Positions 9,197 to 18,098 of a stretch of DNA of 64,000 nucleotides are shown here, in pieces. Made by a program: the position numbers and the translations under genes. The notes under the pieces are model-generated. The model was given only the letters and a program-made list of their open reading frames with translations. It searched no databases and had not been told where the DNA came from. The DNA is from Caulobacter sp. X (lineage in GTDB: Bacteria; Pseudomonadota; Alphaproteobacteria; Caulobacterales; Caulobacteraceae), in the NCBI RefSeq assembly GCF_002742635.1, contig NZ_PEGF01000001.1:1-64000 (forward strand), in the 5' to 3' direction. Position 1 is the stretch's first letter, and each line of letters opens with the position of its first letter.

Positions 9197-12100
9197 TTAT
9201 CGTCGCGCTGTCCGTCGACGCAGCAGCAGATAGCCGGCCGGGATTACGAACATCGACAGCAGCGGCGCGCTCAGCATGCCGCCAATCATCGGCGCGGCGA
9301 TGCGGCTCATCACCTCGGCGCCCGCGCCGTGGCCCAGCAGGATGGGCATGAGACCCGCAAGGATCACCGCCACGGTCATGGCCTTGGGCCGCACCCGCAG
9401 CAGGGCGCCGTCACGCACCGCCTGGGCGACCTGATCCGTCGTTGGATCCGGAGGCAGCGCGTCGAGCGCGTGCTTGAGATAGATCAGCATCACCACGCCG
9501 AACTCGGCGGCGACCCCCGCCAGGGCGATGAACCCAACGCCGGTGGCGACCGACTGGTGGTAGCCGAGCAGGTAGAGCGTCCAGATTCCGCCGGTCAGGG
9601 CGAACGGCAGGGTGGCCATGATCAGTCCCGCCTCATCGAAGCGGCGGAAGATCGCGTAGAGCAGCACGAAGATGATCAGCAGAGTGGCCGGCACGACGAT
9701 CTTCAGGCGGTCGGCAGCGCGCTGCAGATACTCGAACTGGCCCGAATAGGAGAGGCTGACGCCGGGCGGCGTTCGGACCTCGCGTGCCACCGCCTTCTGC
9801 AGGTCGGTGACGACCGAGGTCAGATCGCGGTCGCGGACATCGACATAGACCCAGGTGGTGGGACGGCCGTTCTCGGTCTTCAGCATCGGCGGGCCATCGG
9901 TGACGCGGACATCGGCCACGGTTCCCAGCGTGATCTGCTGACCGCTGGGCGTCAGCATCGGCAAGGTTCGCAGGCCGTCCAGGCTATCGCGCAACTCGCG
10001 CGGGTAGCGGACGCTGATTGGATAGCGGGCCAGGCCCTCCACCGTCTCGCCGATGGTCTCGCCGCCGATGGCGCTGGAGACGATCGACTGGACGTCGGCG
10101 ATATTGAGGCCGTAGCGAGCCGCCGCGGTCCGATCGATGGTCACGTCGATATAGCGGCCGCCCGTCAGGCGCTCGGCCAGGGCGGAGCTGACACCCGGCA
10201 CGGTCTTGGCCACGGTTTCGATCCGCCGAGCCACGTCGTCGAGTTGGGCGAGATCCGCGCCCGAGACCTTCACCCCGATCGGGCTCTTGATCCCCGTGGC
10301 CAGCATGTCGATGCGGTTGCGGATCGGTGGAACCCAGACATTGGTCAGGCCTGGGACGCGGACGGTCCGGTCCAGCTCCGCCACCAGCTTGTCGGGTGTC
10401 ATGCCCGGCCGCCATTGGTTGCGAGGCTTGAGGCGGATAGTGGTTTCGAACATTTCCAGCGGCGCGGGATCGGTGGCGCTCTCAGCGCGGCCGGCCTTGC
10501 CGAACACACTCTCGACCTCGGGCACGGTCTTGATCAGCCGATCGGTCTGCTGGAGCAGGGCGCCGGCCTTGGCCGCGGAAAGACCGGGCAGGGCCGAAGG
10601 CATGTAGAGCAGGTCGCCCTCGTCCATCGCCGGCATGAACTCGCCGCCCAGTCGCGACAGCGGCCAGGCCGTGGTCAGCAGGGCGACGGCGGCCACGATC
10701 AGCGTCAGGCGGGGCTTGGCCAGCACCGCGTCGAGCGTGGGACGATAGAGCGCCGTCAGGGTCCGGTTGATCGGGTTGGAGGCTTCGTTGGGGATGCGGC
10801 CCCGGATCAGCCAGCCCATCAGCACCGGGACCAGGGTCACCGACAGGATCGCCGCGCCGGCCATGGCGTAGGTCTTGGTCAGGGCCAAGGGGCGGAACAG
10901 GCGTCCTTCCTGGGCCTGCAAGGTGAAGACGGGGATGAACGACAGGGTGATGATCAGAAGGCTGAAGAACAGCGCCGGCCCCACCTCGACCGCGGCCTCG
11001 GTGATGATGCGCCAGCGTTCGGCCGGAGCCAGGTCCTGGTCGGGGTGTGCGTGCGCCCACCGTTCGAGGTGCTTGTGGGCGTTCTCGATCATCACCACGG
11101 CGGCGTCGACCATGGCGCCGATGGCGATGGCCACGCCGCCCAGCGACATGATGTTGGCGTCGACGCCCTGGCTCTTCATCACCAGGAAGGCCGCCAGCAC
11201 GCCCAGCGGCAGGGTGACGATCGCCACCAGGGCCGAGCGCAGGTGGCCCAGGAAGAGGGCGCAGACCAAGGCCACGACCAGGAATTCCTCGACCAGCTTG
11301 CTCGAGAGGTTGTGGACGGCGCGGTCGATCAGGCCCGAGCGGTCATAGGTGGTGACCACCTCGACGCCTGGCGGCAGGCTGTGTTTCAGCGTCTCCAGCT
11401 TGGTCTTCACGGCGGCGATCACCGCGCGTGCGTTCTCGCCGGAGCGGATCACCACGACGCCGCCGGCGACCTCGCCCTGGCCGTTCAGCTCGGCGACGCC
11501 TCGGCGCATCTCGGGGCCGACCTGGACGGTGGCGACATCGCCGATGGTGACGGGCGTCCCTCCGACGCCGGTGCGCAAGGGAGCGGCGCGGAAGTCGTCG
11601 AGGCTTTTCAGGTAGCCGCCGGCGCGGACCATATATTCGGCCTCGCCCAGTTCCAGCACCGAGCCGCCGGCCTCGCCGTTGGCGGCCTTGAGCGCCTCGA
11701 CGACCTGCTGGTGGGTGACGCCGTAGCCGGCCAGCTTGGCCGGATCGACGACCACCTGGTACTGCCGAACCATGCCGCCGATCGGCGCGACCTCGGCCAC
11801 GCCCGGCACGCCCTTCAGCTCATAGCGCAGGAACCAGTCCTGCAGGCCGCGCAGCTGCGACAAGTCATGGCCGTCGCGCCGGTCGACCAGGGCGTATTCG
11901 AACACCCAGCCTACGCCGGTGGCGTCGGGGCCCAGGGACGGCTTGGCGCTGGCCGGCAGGCGCGACTGGACCTGGTTGAGATATTCCAGCACCCGCGACC
12001 GCGCCCAGTAGAGGTCGGTCGCGTCGTCGAAGATGACGTAGACGAAGCTGTCGCCGAAGAACGAGTAGCCGCGCACGGTCTTAGCCCCGGGGACCGACAG

Positions 12101-12319
12101 CATGGTGCTGGCCAGCGGATAGGTGACCTGGTTTTCGACCAGCTGCGGCGCCTGGCCAGGATAGCTCGTGCGGATGATCACCTGGGTGTCGGAGAGATCG
12201 GGTAGCGCGTCGATCGAGGTCGAGCGCACCGCGAAGCCGCCGGCCACGACCAGGATCAGGGCCGCCAGCAAGACAAAGAAGCGATTGGCGACCGACCAGC
12301 GGATGACGGCGGCGATCAT
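9197..12319 (-). CDS. cusA: CusA/CzcA-type heavy-metal RND efflux pump
   Basis: This 1040-residue inner-membrane proton antiporter has the RND layout of twelve membrane helices and two large periplasmic loops. The heavy-metal-efflux signature appears as [20 protein letters not shown], and the periplasmic cleft carries methionines ([16 protein letters not shown]). It is the last gene of an operon running outer-membrane factor, adaptor, pump, and its ATG overlaps the adaptor stop (ATGA). The substrate is probably Cu(I) or Ag(I), given the neighbouring CusF domain. CzcA-like Zn/Co/Cd specificity cannot be excluded by reading alone. Confidence 0.9.
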   Translation of the reverse strand: MIAAVIRWSVANRFFVLLAALILVVAGGFAVRSTSIDALPDLSDTQVIIRTSYPGQAPQLVENQVTYPLASTMLSVPGAKTVRGYSFFGDSFVYVIFDDATDLYWARSRVLEYLNQVQSRLPASAKPSLGPDATGVGWVFEYALVDRRDGHDLSQLRGLQDWFLRYELKGVPGVAEVAPIGGMVRQYQVVVDPAKLAGYGVTHQQVVEALKAANGEAGGSVLELGEAEYMVRAGGYLKSLDDFRAAPLRTGVGGTPVTIGDVATVQVGPEMRRGVAELNGQGEVAGGVVVIRSGENARAVIAAVKTKLETLKHSLPPGVEVVTTYDRSGLIDRAVHNLSSKLVEEFLVVALVCALFLGHLRSALVAIVTLPLGVLAAFLVMKSQGVDANIMSLGGVAIAIGAMVDAAVVMIENAHKHLERWAHAHPDQDLAPAERWRIITEAAVEVGPALFFSLLIITLSFIPVFTLQAQEGRLFRPLALTKTYAMAGAAILSVTLVPVLMGWLIRGRIPNEASNPINRTLTALYRPTLDAVLAKPRLTLIVAAVALLTTAWPLSRLGGEFMPAMDEGDLLYMPSALPGLSAAKAGALLQQTDRLIKTVPEVESVFGKAGRAESATDPAPLEMFETTIRLKPRNQWRPGMTPDKLVAELDRTVRVPGLTNVWVPPIRNRIDMLATGIKSPIGVKVSGADLAQLDDVARRIETVAKTVPGVSSALAERLTGGRYIDVTIDRTAAARYGLNIADVQSIVSSAIGGETIGETVEGLARYPISVRYPRELRDSLDGLRTLPMLTPSGQQITLGTVADVRVTDGPPMLKTENGRPTTWVYVDVRDRDLTSVVTDLQKAVAREVRTPPGVSLSYSGQFEYLQRAADRLKIVVPATLLIIFVLLYAIFRRFDEAGLIMATLPFALTGGIWTLYLLGYHQSVATGVGFIALAGVAAEFGVVMLIYLKHALDALPPDPTTDQVAQAVRDGALLRVRPKAMTVAVILAGLMPILLGHGAGAEVMSRIAAPMIGGMLSAPLLSMFVIPAGYLLLRRRTARR

Positions 12320-13836
12320 CGGGCCGTCTCCATCTTGGCGATGCGCCGCACCGTCGCGCCCCGCGCGGTCTGCTCGAAGGCGAAGGTGACCTGATCGCCG
12401 GCCTTCAGGCCTTGCAGTTGGCGGGCGTCAGCGCTGAAGGTCATGGTCATGGCCGGCCAGCCTATGGCTGGGACCGGGCCGTGCGAGATGGTCACACCGT
12501 CCTTGTCGATCATCTCGATGCGGCCCTCGGCGCTGGGAAGCAGGGGCGACGTCGGAGCGACTTTGGACGTCGGGGGCATCGCCATGCTGGGCATTGGCGA
12601 CATCGCCGGTTGCGCGGGCAGGGGGCGAACCTGGAGACCGGAAAGGCTGGCCTCGGAGTCGACCAGGAACTGGCCCGACGCGACGACGGACTGTCCGGCG
12701 TTCAAGCCCGCCAGGATCTCGGTTTGGCCGCCGGCTTCCTCGCCAGTGCGCACCTCGACGGCCTGGTAGCGGCCATTGCCGCTGGCCAGCATCACGACGG
12801 CCCGCCGGCCGGTGCGGATCACCGCCTCGGATGGGATGAGCAGGGCTGATTTGTCGGCGGCGGCAAAGGTGACGGTGGCGAAAAGGCCAGGTCGTAGGCG
12901 GCCCTGTGGGTTGGCCAGCTCAATGCGGGCCTGGACCGTGCGACTGTCGCCCTGGACCTGAGGCAAGATCGCCTGAACGCGGCCATCGAACCGCTCTCCT
13001 GGCCAGGCGGTGAAGGTGACGCCCGCCGATTGACCCGATCGCAGCTTGCCGGCCAGGGCCTCGGGGACGGCGGCTGTCACCCACACACGGCCCACGCCGT
13101 TGATCTCGGCCAGGGTCTGGCCCATGGCCACCGTCATGCCAGCGCGGACGTCCAGGCGCGTGATGACGCCGCCACTCGGCGTCGGGATGGTGATGATGGT
13201 TCTGGGGCGACCATCGCGCTCGACGGCCTGGACCAGGCCTTCGGACATGCCCAGCAGCTTCAGGCGTTGACGCGCGGCCGAGATCAGCGCGGGATCACCC
13301 GATCGGCGCACCGCCAAGTACTCGGCCTGAGCGCCGCCCCAGTCCGGGACCAGGATGTCGGCCAATGGCGCGCCGGCGGCGATCACGTCGCCGGGCGCGC
13401 GGGCATTGACCTTCTGGACGAAGCCGCCCGCGCGCGCCTGCACCACGGCGACATCGCGCTGATTGAATTCGACGGTCCCGGGAACGCTAAGACCGCCGGG
13501 CAAGCGGCCCTCGCGCACCTGGACCGTGCGGAGGCCAAGGTTCTGGGCGGCGCCGGCGTCGATCCGAACGGCGCCATCTTCCGCACCCTTCTCGTCGGCG
13601 TATTTAGGGAGCAACTGCATGTCCATGAACGGCGACTTGCCAGGCTTGTCGAAGTGCTGGCCCGGGACCATCGGGTCGTACCAGTAGAGCGGCTTGCGCG
13701 CGTCGGCGTTGGTCGGCGCGGCAGCCATGGGCTGGGCGGTCAAGCGCGCCAGGCCATAACCGCCAGCGCCGGCGACCAGGACGAGCGTGGCGGCGCTGGC
13801 CGCGATGACCGGCGTGCGGGAACGGGCGGAGGTCAT
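12316..13836 (-). CDS. cusB: CusB-type adaptor with fused C-terminal CusF domain
   Basis: This 506-residue periplasmic adaptor begins with a membrane anchor and a heavy-metal-binding segment ([20 protein letters not shown], with MDMQLLPKY after it). These are followed by barrel-sandwich, beta-barrel and hairpin domains of RND adaptors. The last 70 residues form a CusF-like domain ([12 protein letters not shown]) with the Trp-Met-Met metal site, so the chaperone that is normally separate is built in. Start: the ATG at 13836 overlaps the preceding gene's stop; a longer frame upstream overlaps the outer-membrane gene and is not used. It links the pump to the outer-membrane factor. Confidence 0.9.
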   Translation of the reverse strand: MTSARSRTPVIAASAATLVLVAGAGGYGLARLTAQPMAAAPTNADARKPLYWYDPMVPGQHFDKPGKSPFMDMQLLPKYADEKGAEDGAVRIDAGAAQNLGLRTVQVREGRLPGGLSVPGTVEFNQRDVAVVQARAGGFVQKVNARAPGDVIAAGAPLADILVPDWGGAQAEYLAVRRSGDPALISAARQRLKLLGMSEGLVQAVERDGRPRTIITIPTPSGGVITRLDVRAGMTVAMGQTLAEINGVGRVWVTAAVPEALAGKLRSGQSAGVTFTAWPGERFDGRVQAILPQVQGDSRTVQARIELANPQGRLRPGLFATVTFAAADKSALLIPSEAVIRTGRRAVVMLASGNGRYQAVEVRTGEEAGGQTEILAGLNAGQSVVASGQFLVDSEASLSGLQVRPLPAQPAMSPMPSMAMPPTSKVAPTSPLLPSAEGRIEMIDKDGVTISHGPVPAIGWPAMTMTFSADARQLQGLKAGDQVTFAFEQTARGATVRRIAKMETAR

Positions 13837-15059
13837 TGGTCGGATCCGTAGGTGAGGGTCAGGCGCGCGGCGTCGACGGCGACGGCCGCCTCGCGGTCGA
13901 GGGCGGTCAGCTGGGCGTTGGCCAAGTCCGCGAAGGCGTCGAGGACATCGGAGAGGCCGGTTGTCCCAGCGCCGTAGGCGGCGGTCTCCAGCTCGGCCCG
14001 CTGCTTGGCCAAGGGGACGAGCCGGTCGCGGGCGCGGAGCCACTGGTCATGGTGCATGACGTGATCGGCCAGATCCGAGTCGAGCTGGGCGCGTAAGGTC
14101 CGTCGCGTATCCTCGCGCTGGGCCTCGGCGCGGCCCAGGTCGGCGGCGCGGGCGGCGATCATCGGGTCCTGACGCGTGTGTTTCCAGAGGGGCAGGGAGA
14201 CTGTGACGCCGGCCGAGACCATGTCGCCGAACATCGGGTCGCGTCGCTGATAAGCAACGTCCCAGCCCCAGTCGGGCGAAGTCTCGGCCTTGGCCAGGCG
14301 CGTTCCGGCGCGGGCTTCGCCGACGGCGGCGTCGCGGATGGCCAGGGACGGATGGCGGTCCAATCCGGCACGCAGGACTGCTGGGTCGATTTCGACTGGT
14401 GGCGGCGCTCCGGCGGTCGATGGATCATCTTCGCCGGTCCAGCGGGCCAACTGAGCCAAGGCGCGAACCTCGCTGGCCTGGACCTCGGCTCGCTGATCTT
14501 CCAGAGCCGCCCGCGCCGCCTGAACCGCCAAGGCTTGCGCGGGACGGCTCTTGCCCGAGGCGACCGCCGATGGCGCGGCGGACCATAGCGGTTCGAGCTG
14601 GGCGAGAATGGCGTCGATCGCCGCGAGGCGGCGATGGGCGTAGTCGGCCTCGATCCAGGCGATGGCGGCGGCCGTGCGGACTTGGCGAGCTTCCAGGACG
14701 GCCTCGGCGCTGGCGGTGGCCACCCCAGCCTCGGCGCGTTCGACCCGGGCGGCGCGCTTGCGGCTATTGGGGACGTCCTGGGCGTAGCCGACGCGGCCCA
14801 TGGTCATCTCGTCGGCGCCGAGGCGGCCGGCGAGCGGCCCCGAGACCGGAAAGTTGTCGATCCCCAGCGCCAGCGTCGGATCGGGCAGGGCGCCGGCCGG
14901 GCCGACCTCGGCCTTGGCCGCGTCGATCTTCAGCGCCGAGGCCTTGAGGCTGGGCGCCGAGCGCGCGGCCGCGTCCAGGGCCTGGGCATAGGTGAGGGGG
15001 CTGGCGTTCGCGGACGGCGCGACCAGCACGGCCGCCGCGCACAAGAGGGCAAGGCGCAT
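13833..15059 (-). CDS. cusC: CusC-like TolC-family outer-membrane factor
   Basis: This 408-residue protein has a signal peptide (MRLALLCAAAVLVAPSANA) and two outer-membrane-efflux repeats rich in Ala and Gln coiled-coil helices (LARAEAQREDTRRTLRAQ type). It forms the exit duct of a tripartite pump with the two genes that follow. No lipobox is present, unlike E. coli CusC. The ATG at 15059 is preferred to upstream starts because the signal peptide begins there. No CueR or ECF promoter element was found in the 78 bases before it. Confidence 0.85.
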   Translation of the reverse strand: MRLALLCAAAVLVAPSANASPLTYAQALDAAARSAPSLKASALKIDAAKAEVGPAGALPDPTLALGIDNFPVSGPLAGRLGADEMTMGRVGYAQDVPNSRKRAARVERAEAGVATASAEAVLEARQVRTAAAIAWIEADYAHRRLAAIDAILAQLEPLWSAAPSAVASGKSRPAQALAVQAARAALEDQRAEVQASEVRALAQLARWTGEDDPSTAGAPPPVEIDPAVLRAGLDRHPSLAIRDAAVGEARAGTRLAKAETSPDWGWDVAYQRRDPMFGDMVSAGVTVSLPLWKHTRQDPMIAARAADLGRAEAQREDTRRTLRAQLDSDLADHVMHHDQWLRARDRLVPLAKQRAELETAAYGAGTTGLSDVLDAFADLANAQLTALDREAAVAVDAARLTLTYGSDQ

Positions 15060-15137
15060 CACGCGCTCCCGTATTTGCGATGTCGAGGAAAGGACGCGTC
15101 GACGGCGGACCGCCAACGCGTCCCGGACGTCAGGTCG

Positions 15138-15398
15138 TTAGGCCGACTTGTCCATGCAGTGTTCCCGCATGGCCGAACCGCCCTTCATCATCGGGCAGTC
15201 GCACGGCGCTTGAGCCATGTCCGTCGCGCGCGGGACCTGGATCGTCCGACGGAACACGTCGTGCGGGTTCGGTGACGGCGGGGCGACGCGCAGGACGTAG
15301 TCCTTGGCGGGCGCCGGCATGTCGGCGGCCTGAGCCGCAGCGGCCAGGGTGAGCGACAGCGCGCCAGCGCCGATCGCCAGGATCATCTTGGAGGTCAT
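15138..15398 (-). CDS. Small secreted Cys/Met-containing protein
   Basis: This 86-residue protein has a clear signal peptide ending AAAAQAAD. The mature part ends in a cluster of possible metal ligands (CDCPMMKGG and MREHCMDK). I do not recognise a named family. The position directly upstream of the CusCBA-type operon and downstream of another small Met/Cys-rich exported protein suggests a periplasmic copper-binding role, which is an inference. Confidence 0.65.
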   Translation of the reverse strand: MTSKMILAIGAGALSLTLAAAAQAADMPAPAKDYVLRVAPPSPNPHDVFRRTIQVPRATDMAQAPCDCPMMKGGSAMREHCMDKSA

Positions 15399-15459
15399 CG
15401 ACCTTCTCCATACCGATTGAAAGCCCGTCCAAGGCGCGACGGGCGAGCGCTGGTCATGG

Positions 15460-15478
15460 GCGTCCGACGTGCGGACGC
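15460..15478 (-). terminator. Hairpin between two small secreted-protein genes
   Basis: A 7-bp stem (GCGTCCG with CGGACGC) and 5-base loop lie just after the stop of the 134-residue gene. No T-run follows, so termination is uncertain. Confidence 0.35.
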
Positions 15479-15482
15479 GCGT

Positions 15483-15887
15483 TCAGGCCAGGCTTATCGG
15501 TGGGATGAAGGGAGGCGACGGATCGAGGCCGTCATGGTCGCGCTCTGCGATCTGGAAGGAGACGTCGGCGAAGTGGGCGATGGCAGCGAAAGCCAAGGTG
15601 GCGGGCGGGGGGATCGCCGCCGTGCCGCAACCCATCTTGCCGATGCAATCGGGCGTCATTTTCTTGCAGGGCGCGGGGGCCGGTGTCTTGGCCGGCGTCT
15701 GGGCCTTGCCGACGTCCATGGCCATGGGCGCCTCGCCCATGCCCGGCATGTCGGCGCAGTCCATCATCGACAGGGGCGCCGCCGCGGGCGGTGCGTCTGG
15801 CGTCATCGGCATGGCGCGCACGCTGGTCTGGCCGACGAAGCCGGCCAGGGCCAAGACCATAAGGATGAGGCGCGCGATGCTCCACAT
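15483..15887 (-). CDS. Met/Cys-rich exported protein, unrecognised
   Basis: This 134-residue protein has an N-terminal hydrophobic signal (MWSIARLILMVLALAGFVG). The mature region is rich in Met, Cys and Pro (MMDCADMPGMGEAPMAMD, then PCKKMTPDCIGKMGCG). Its composition resembles small copper-binding periplasmic proteins of metal islands. The start at 15887 is chosen because the hydrophobic signal begins there. It may share transcription with the 86-residue gene downstream. Confidence 0.6.
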   Translation of the reverse strand: MWSIARLILMVLALAGFVGQTSVRAMPMTPDAPPAAAPLSMMDCADMPGMGEAPMAMDVGKAQTPAKTPAPAPCKKMTPDCIGKMGCGTAAIPPPATLAFAAIAHFADVSFQIAERDHDGLDPSPPFIPPISLA

Positions 15888-15947
15888 GGTGTTCTGAATA
15901 CGCCGGCTGGCGGTCAAACAAAAGAGCATGGCCACGCTTAAGGGGCT

Positions 15948-15973
15948 GAGGGAAGCGCTCGCGCGCGCCGTAT
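15948..15973 (+). promoter_or_regulatory. Candidate ECF promoter for the DUF305 gene
   Basis: The element reads GAGGG, 15 bases, CCGTAT, and ends 40 bases before the ATG at 16014. It differs from the consensus at one base of the second box. Confidence 0.5.
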
Positions 15974-16013
15974 CCCGAAGATCCCTCAAACCGCGCCTGA
16001 CGGAGCGACGCCT

Positions 16014-16472
16014 ATGGATCATTCCCACGACAAGCATGGACCCTATCTTCGCCTGGCGGTGATGACCGTCCTGTCATTCATCGCCATGTACATCCTGATG
16101 TACGCCATGGTCGACAAGGCCTCGAGCATCCACCCCAGCCTAAACCAGGCCTACATGGCCGGGCTGATGACCGCACCGATGATCGTCCTGGAACTGGCCC
16201 TGATGGGGATGATGTATCCAAAGGCCGGCCTCAACCGGGCCCTGATCGCCACCAGCCTGGCGATCGGGATTTTGTGTTTTGCCGCTATTCGCCAGCAATG
16301 GCTGATCGGCGACCGCGAGTTCCTGCGCTCGATGATCCCTCACCATTCCGGCGCGATCCTGATGTGCGGCAAGGCCCCGATCCGCGATCCGGAAATCCGC
16401 ACCCTTTGCGCCGGCATCATCGAGGGCCAGAAGAAGGAGATCGACCAGATGAGCACCATGCTGGCCCGCTGA
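16014..16472 (+). CDS. DUF305-family membrane protein
   Basis: This 152-residue protein starts with a His-rich segment (MDHSHDKHGP) and has three or so membrane helices (about residues 13-32, 47-70 and 77-95). It ends with the DUF305 signature (FLRSMIPHHSGAILMC followed by EGQKKEIDQM). DUF305 proteins are frequent in copper islands and their paired histidines and methionines are proposed metal ligands. It is a single-gene unit between divergent small-protein genes and the second CnrYXH-like operon. Confidence 0.82.
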   Translation: MDHSHDKHGPYLRLAVMTVLSFIAMYILMYAMVDKASSIHPSLNQAYMAGLMTAPMIVLELALMGMMYPKAGLNRALIATSLAIGILCFAAIRQQWLIGDREFLRSMIPHHSGAILMCGKAPIRDPEIRTLCAGIIEGQKKEIDQMSTMLAR

Positions 16473-16626
16473 ACCGACGGTCTCCAGGGTTTGACGCCGC
16501 GGATCGAGGGCGCGCCCCCTCGGTCCGCCGCGCTACCGCCCGAGCGATCCCCCCCTACGGACAAGACAACTGCGCGCCCCATTTGTCGCTAAGATGCTAG
16601 GTCACGGCGCCAAAGGGTCCTTAAGT

Positions 16627-16653
16627 GAGGGGGACCGCGCGCCGCTTGCGTAT
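16627..16653 (+). promoter_or_regulatory. Candidate ECF promoter of the second CnrYXH-like operon
   Basis: The element reads GAGGGGG, 14 bases, GCGTAT, 30 bases before the ATG. The five Gs, spacer length and second box match the element of the first operon, suggesting autoregulation by a shared or cross-recognising sigma factor. Confidence 0.75.
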
Positions 16654-16683
16654 AGTGAGACTTCAAGGTCAGGGGATCGACCC

Positions 16684-16974
16684 ATGAGCGATGAGCTCGA
16701 TCAAATGTTGGAGGTGCTGAGGCGATCGCCGACAGCATCGTTGCATGGCCTCGAAGGCCAGATCTGGGCGCGCATCGATAGCGCCCGGGACGCTCGCCGA
16801 ATGTCCAGCGCGCTTCTGCCCGTGCGCGCGGCCTGCGTGATCGCCGCCTTGGGTGTTGGCCTGGCGGGGGGCACCTTCACCGCCGTGGCGGCCGCGCGCG
16901 AGCCGGCGGAAATCTCGGCCTTCTCGGTGGACGCACACCTGGCGCCCTCGACCCTGCTGGGCGGCGGTCGCTGA
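16684..16974 (+). CDS. CnrY-like small membrane anti-sigma protein (second)
   Basis: This 96-residue protein matches the first CnrY-like protein in length and pattern: an N-terminal amphipathic helix (LDQMLEVLRR), a conserved SL-GLE segment, one membrane helix at about residues 45-67 and a C-terminal LAPSTLLGGGR tail. The stop overlaps the start of the sensor gene by one base. It is predicted to sequester the ECF sigma encoded two genes downstream. Tail conservation between the two copies suggests contact with the sensor in the periplasm. Confidence 0.72.
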   Translation: MSDELDQMLEVLRRSPTASLHGLEGQIWARIDSARDARRMSSALLPVRAACVIAALGVGLAGGTFTAVAAAREPAEISAFSVDAHLAPSTLLGGGR

Positions 16975-17414
16975 TGCTCAAGATCACCCGTGGCCTGATC
17001 CTCACCGTCATCCTGGCGTTCCTGGCCGGCGCGGCCGGGGCCTGGATCGGTTCCTGCGGTCTGCTGCCCACGCGCCGCCCGGTCTCGCTGCACGAGATGG
17101 TCCACCACGAACTGAAGCTGTCAGCGGACCAGGACCGCCAGCTCGACGTGCTCGAGCAGGATTTTTCAGTGCGTCGCAAGGCTCGCGAAGCCGAGCTGAG
17201 GGCCGCCAACGCCCAGCTGGCTGCCGCCATCCAGGAACGGCACGAATATTCGCCTGAGGTCCAGGCCGCCGTTGAACGCTTCCACGCCGCCATGGGCGCC
17301 CTGCAACTGGAAACCGTCCAGCACGTTCTGGCGATGCGTAAGGTGCTGACTCCCGAGCAGGCGGAGAAGTTCGATCGCCGCGTCACCCAGGCTCTCACGA
17401 ACGAAGCGCCGTGA
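16974..17414 (+). CDS. CnrX-like periplasmic metal sensor (second)
   Basis: This 146-residue sensor has an N-terminal anchor (about residues 5-27) and a helical periplasmic domain. The CnrX ligand pattern is complete: H40 and H44 (LHEMVHH), E61 seventeen residues on, H117 and M121 (HVLAM) 56 residues further. The same spacings occur in the first sensor. Its 3' end overlaps the sigma gene start by four bases. Cys28 at the membrane boundary is not shared with the first copy. Confidence 0.86.
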   Translation: MLKITRGLILTVILAFLAGAAGAWIGSCGLLPTRRPVSLHEMVHHELKLSADQDRQLDVLEQDFSVRRKAREAELRAANAQLAAAIQERHEYSPEVQAAVERFHAAMGALQLETVQHVLAMRKVLTPEQAEKFDRRVTQALTNEAP

Positions 17415-17983
17415 CCGAAGGGCTCGGCGAAGCGGAGGACGCCGTCCTCGCGCGGCGGGCCGCGGCTGGCGACGAGCCGGCATTCAGCCAGCTGATGCGC
17501 CGCCACAAAGGAACGTTGCACGCCTTTGCCCGCCGTCACGTCGGCGACCAGGAAGCCGCACGCGATGTCGTTCAGGACAGTTTCGTGGCCGCCTGGAAGG
17601 CGCTCGACCGCTACGATCCGGCTCGGCCGTTTTCGACCTGGCTGCGGGCCATCGCCCTCAACAAATGCCGCGACCATGGCCGCCGCCTGGTCGTGCGCCG
17701 CTTGATCCTGGGCGAACGCTCGATCGATGCGCCCGGTACGCCCGACTATGCCGACGAGGGGCTGGATCCCGAGGCACAAACCGAACGCGCCCAGCAACTG
17801 TCGCGGCTGGAAGCGGCGATTTCCCGCCTGCCGGTTCAGCTCAAGGAGCCGCTGATCCTGACCTATCTGGAAGGCTACTCCCAACAGGAAGCCGCCGACC
17901 TCCTGGGCGTCAGCGCCAAGACCATCGAGACCCGGGCCTATCGGGCGCGCAAGCGCCTGGCCGAATGGATTGCGCCGGGCTGA
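17411..17983 (+). CDS. CnrH-like ECF RNA polymerase sigma factor (second)
   Basis: This 190-residue ECF sigma has region 2 (FSQLMRRHKGTLHAFARRH, then FSTWLRAIALNKCRD) and region 4 (QQEAADLLGVSAKTIETRAY). The GTG start overlaps the sensor stop. It lies immediately upstream of pcoA-pcoB-cusF, and a GAGGG/GCGTAA element occupies the 115-bp gap between them. The region 4 recognition helix is nearly identical to that of the first sigma (SVKTIETR versus SAKTIETR), which fits recognition of the same promoter. Confidence 0.9.
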   Translation: MTEGLGEAEDAVLARRAAAGDEPAFSQLMRRHKGTLHAFARRHVGDQEAARDVVQDSFVAAWKALDRYDPARPFSTWLRAIALNKCRDHGRRLVVRRLILGERSIDAPGTPDYADEGLDPEAQTERAQQLSRLEAAISRLPVQLKEPLILTYLEGYSQQEAADLLGVSAKTIETRAYRARKRLAEWIAPG

Positions 17984-18003
17984 TACTTTTTCGACGCGCC
18001 GGT

Positions 18004-18029
18004 GAGGGCCGAGCCCCCGCGCTGCGTAA
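18004..18029 (+). promoter_or_regulatory. Candidate ECF promoter of pcoA-pcoB-cusF
   Basis: The element reads GAGGG, 15 bases, GCGTAA, 69 bases before the pcoA ATG. One base of the second box differs from the consensus. Confidence 0.55.
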
Positions 18030-18098
18030 TCCCCGTCAAGACCGCGCCACAGCCCCTTCGGGCTTCTCCGGCGGCGGACCTTCGACCAAAGGGTTATC

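Noticed and set aside
9182..12205. 1007-codon open frame on the plus strand
   Set aside because: It lies antisense to the cusA-like gene; its His/Gln/Arg/Asp-rich translation is typical of GC-rich shadow frames.
15895..15900. GCGTAT on the minus strand before the 134-residue protein gene
   Set aside because: No GAGGG-like box lies 14-16 bases upstream, so it is not counted in the regulon.
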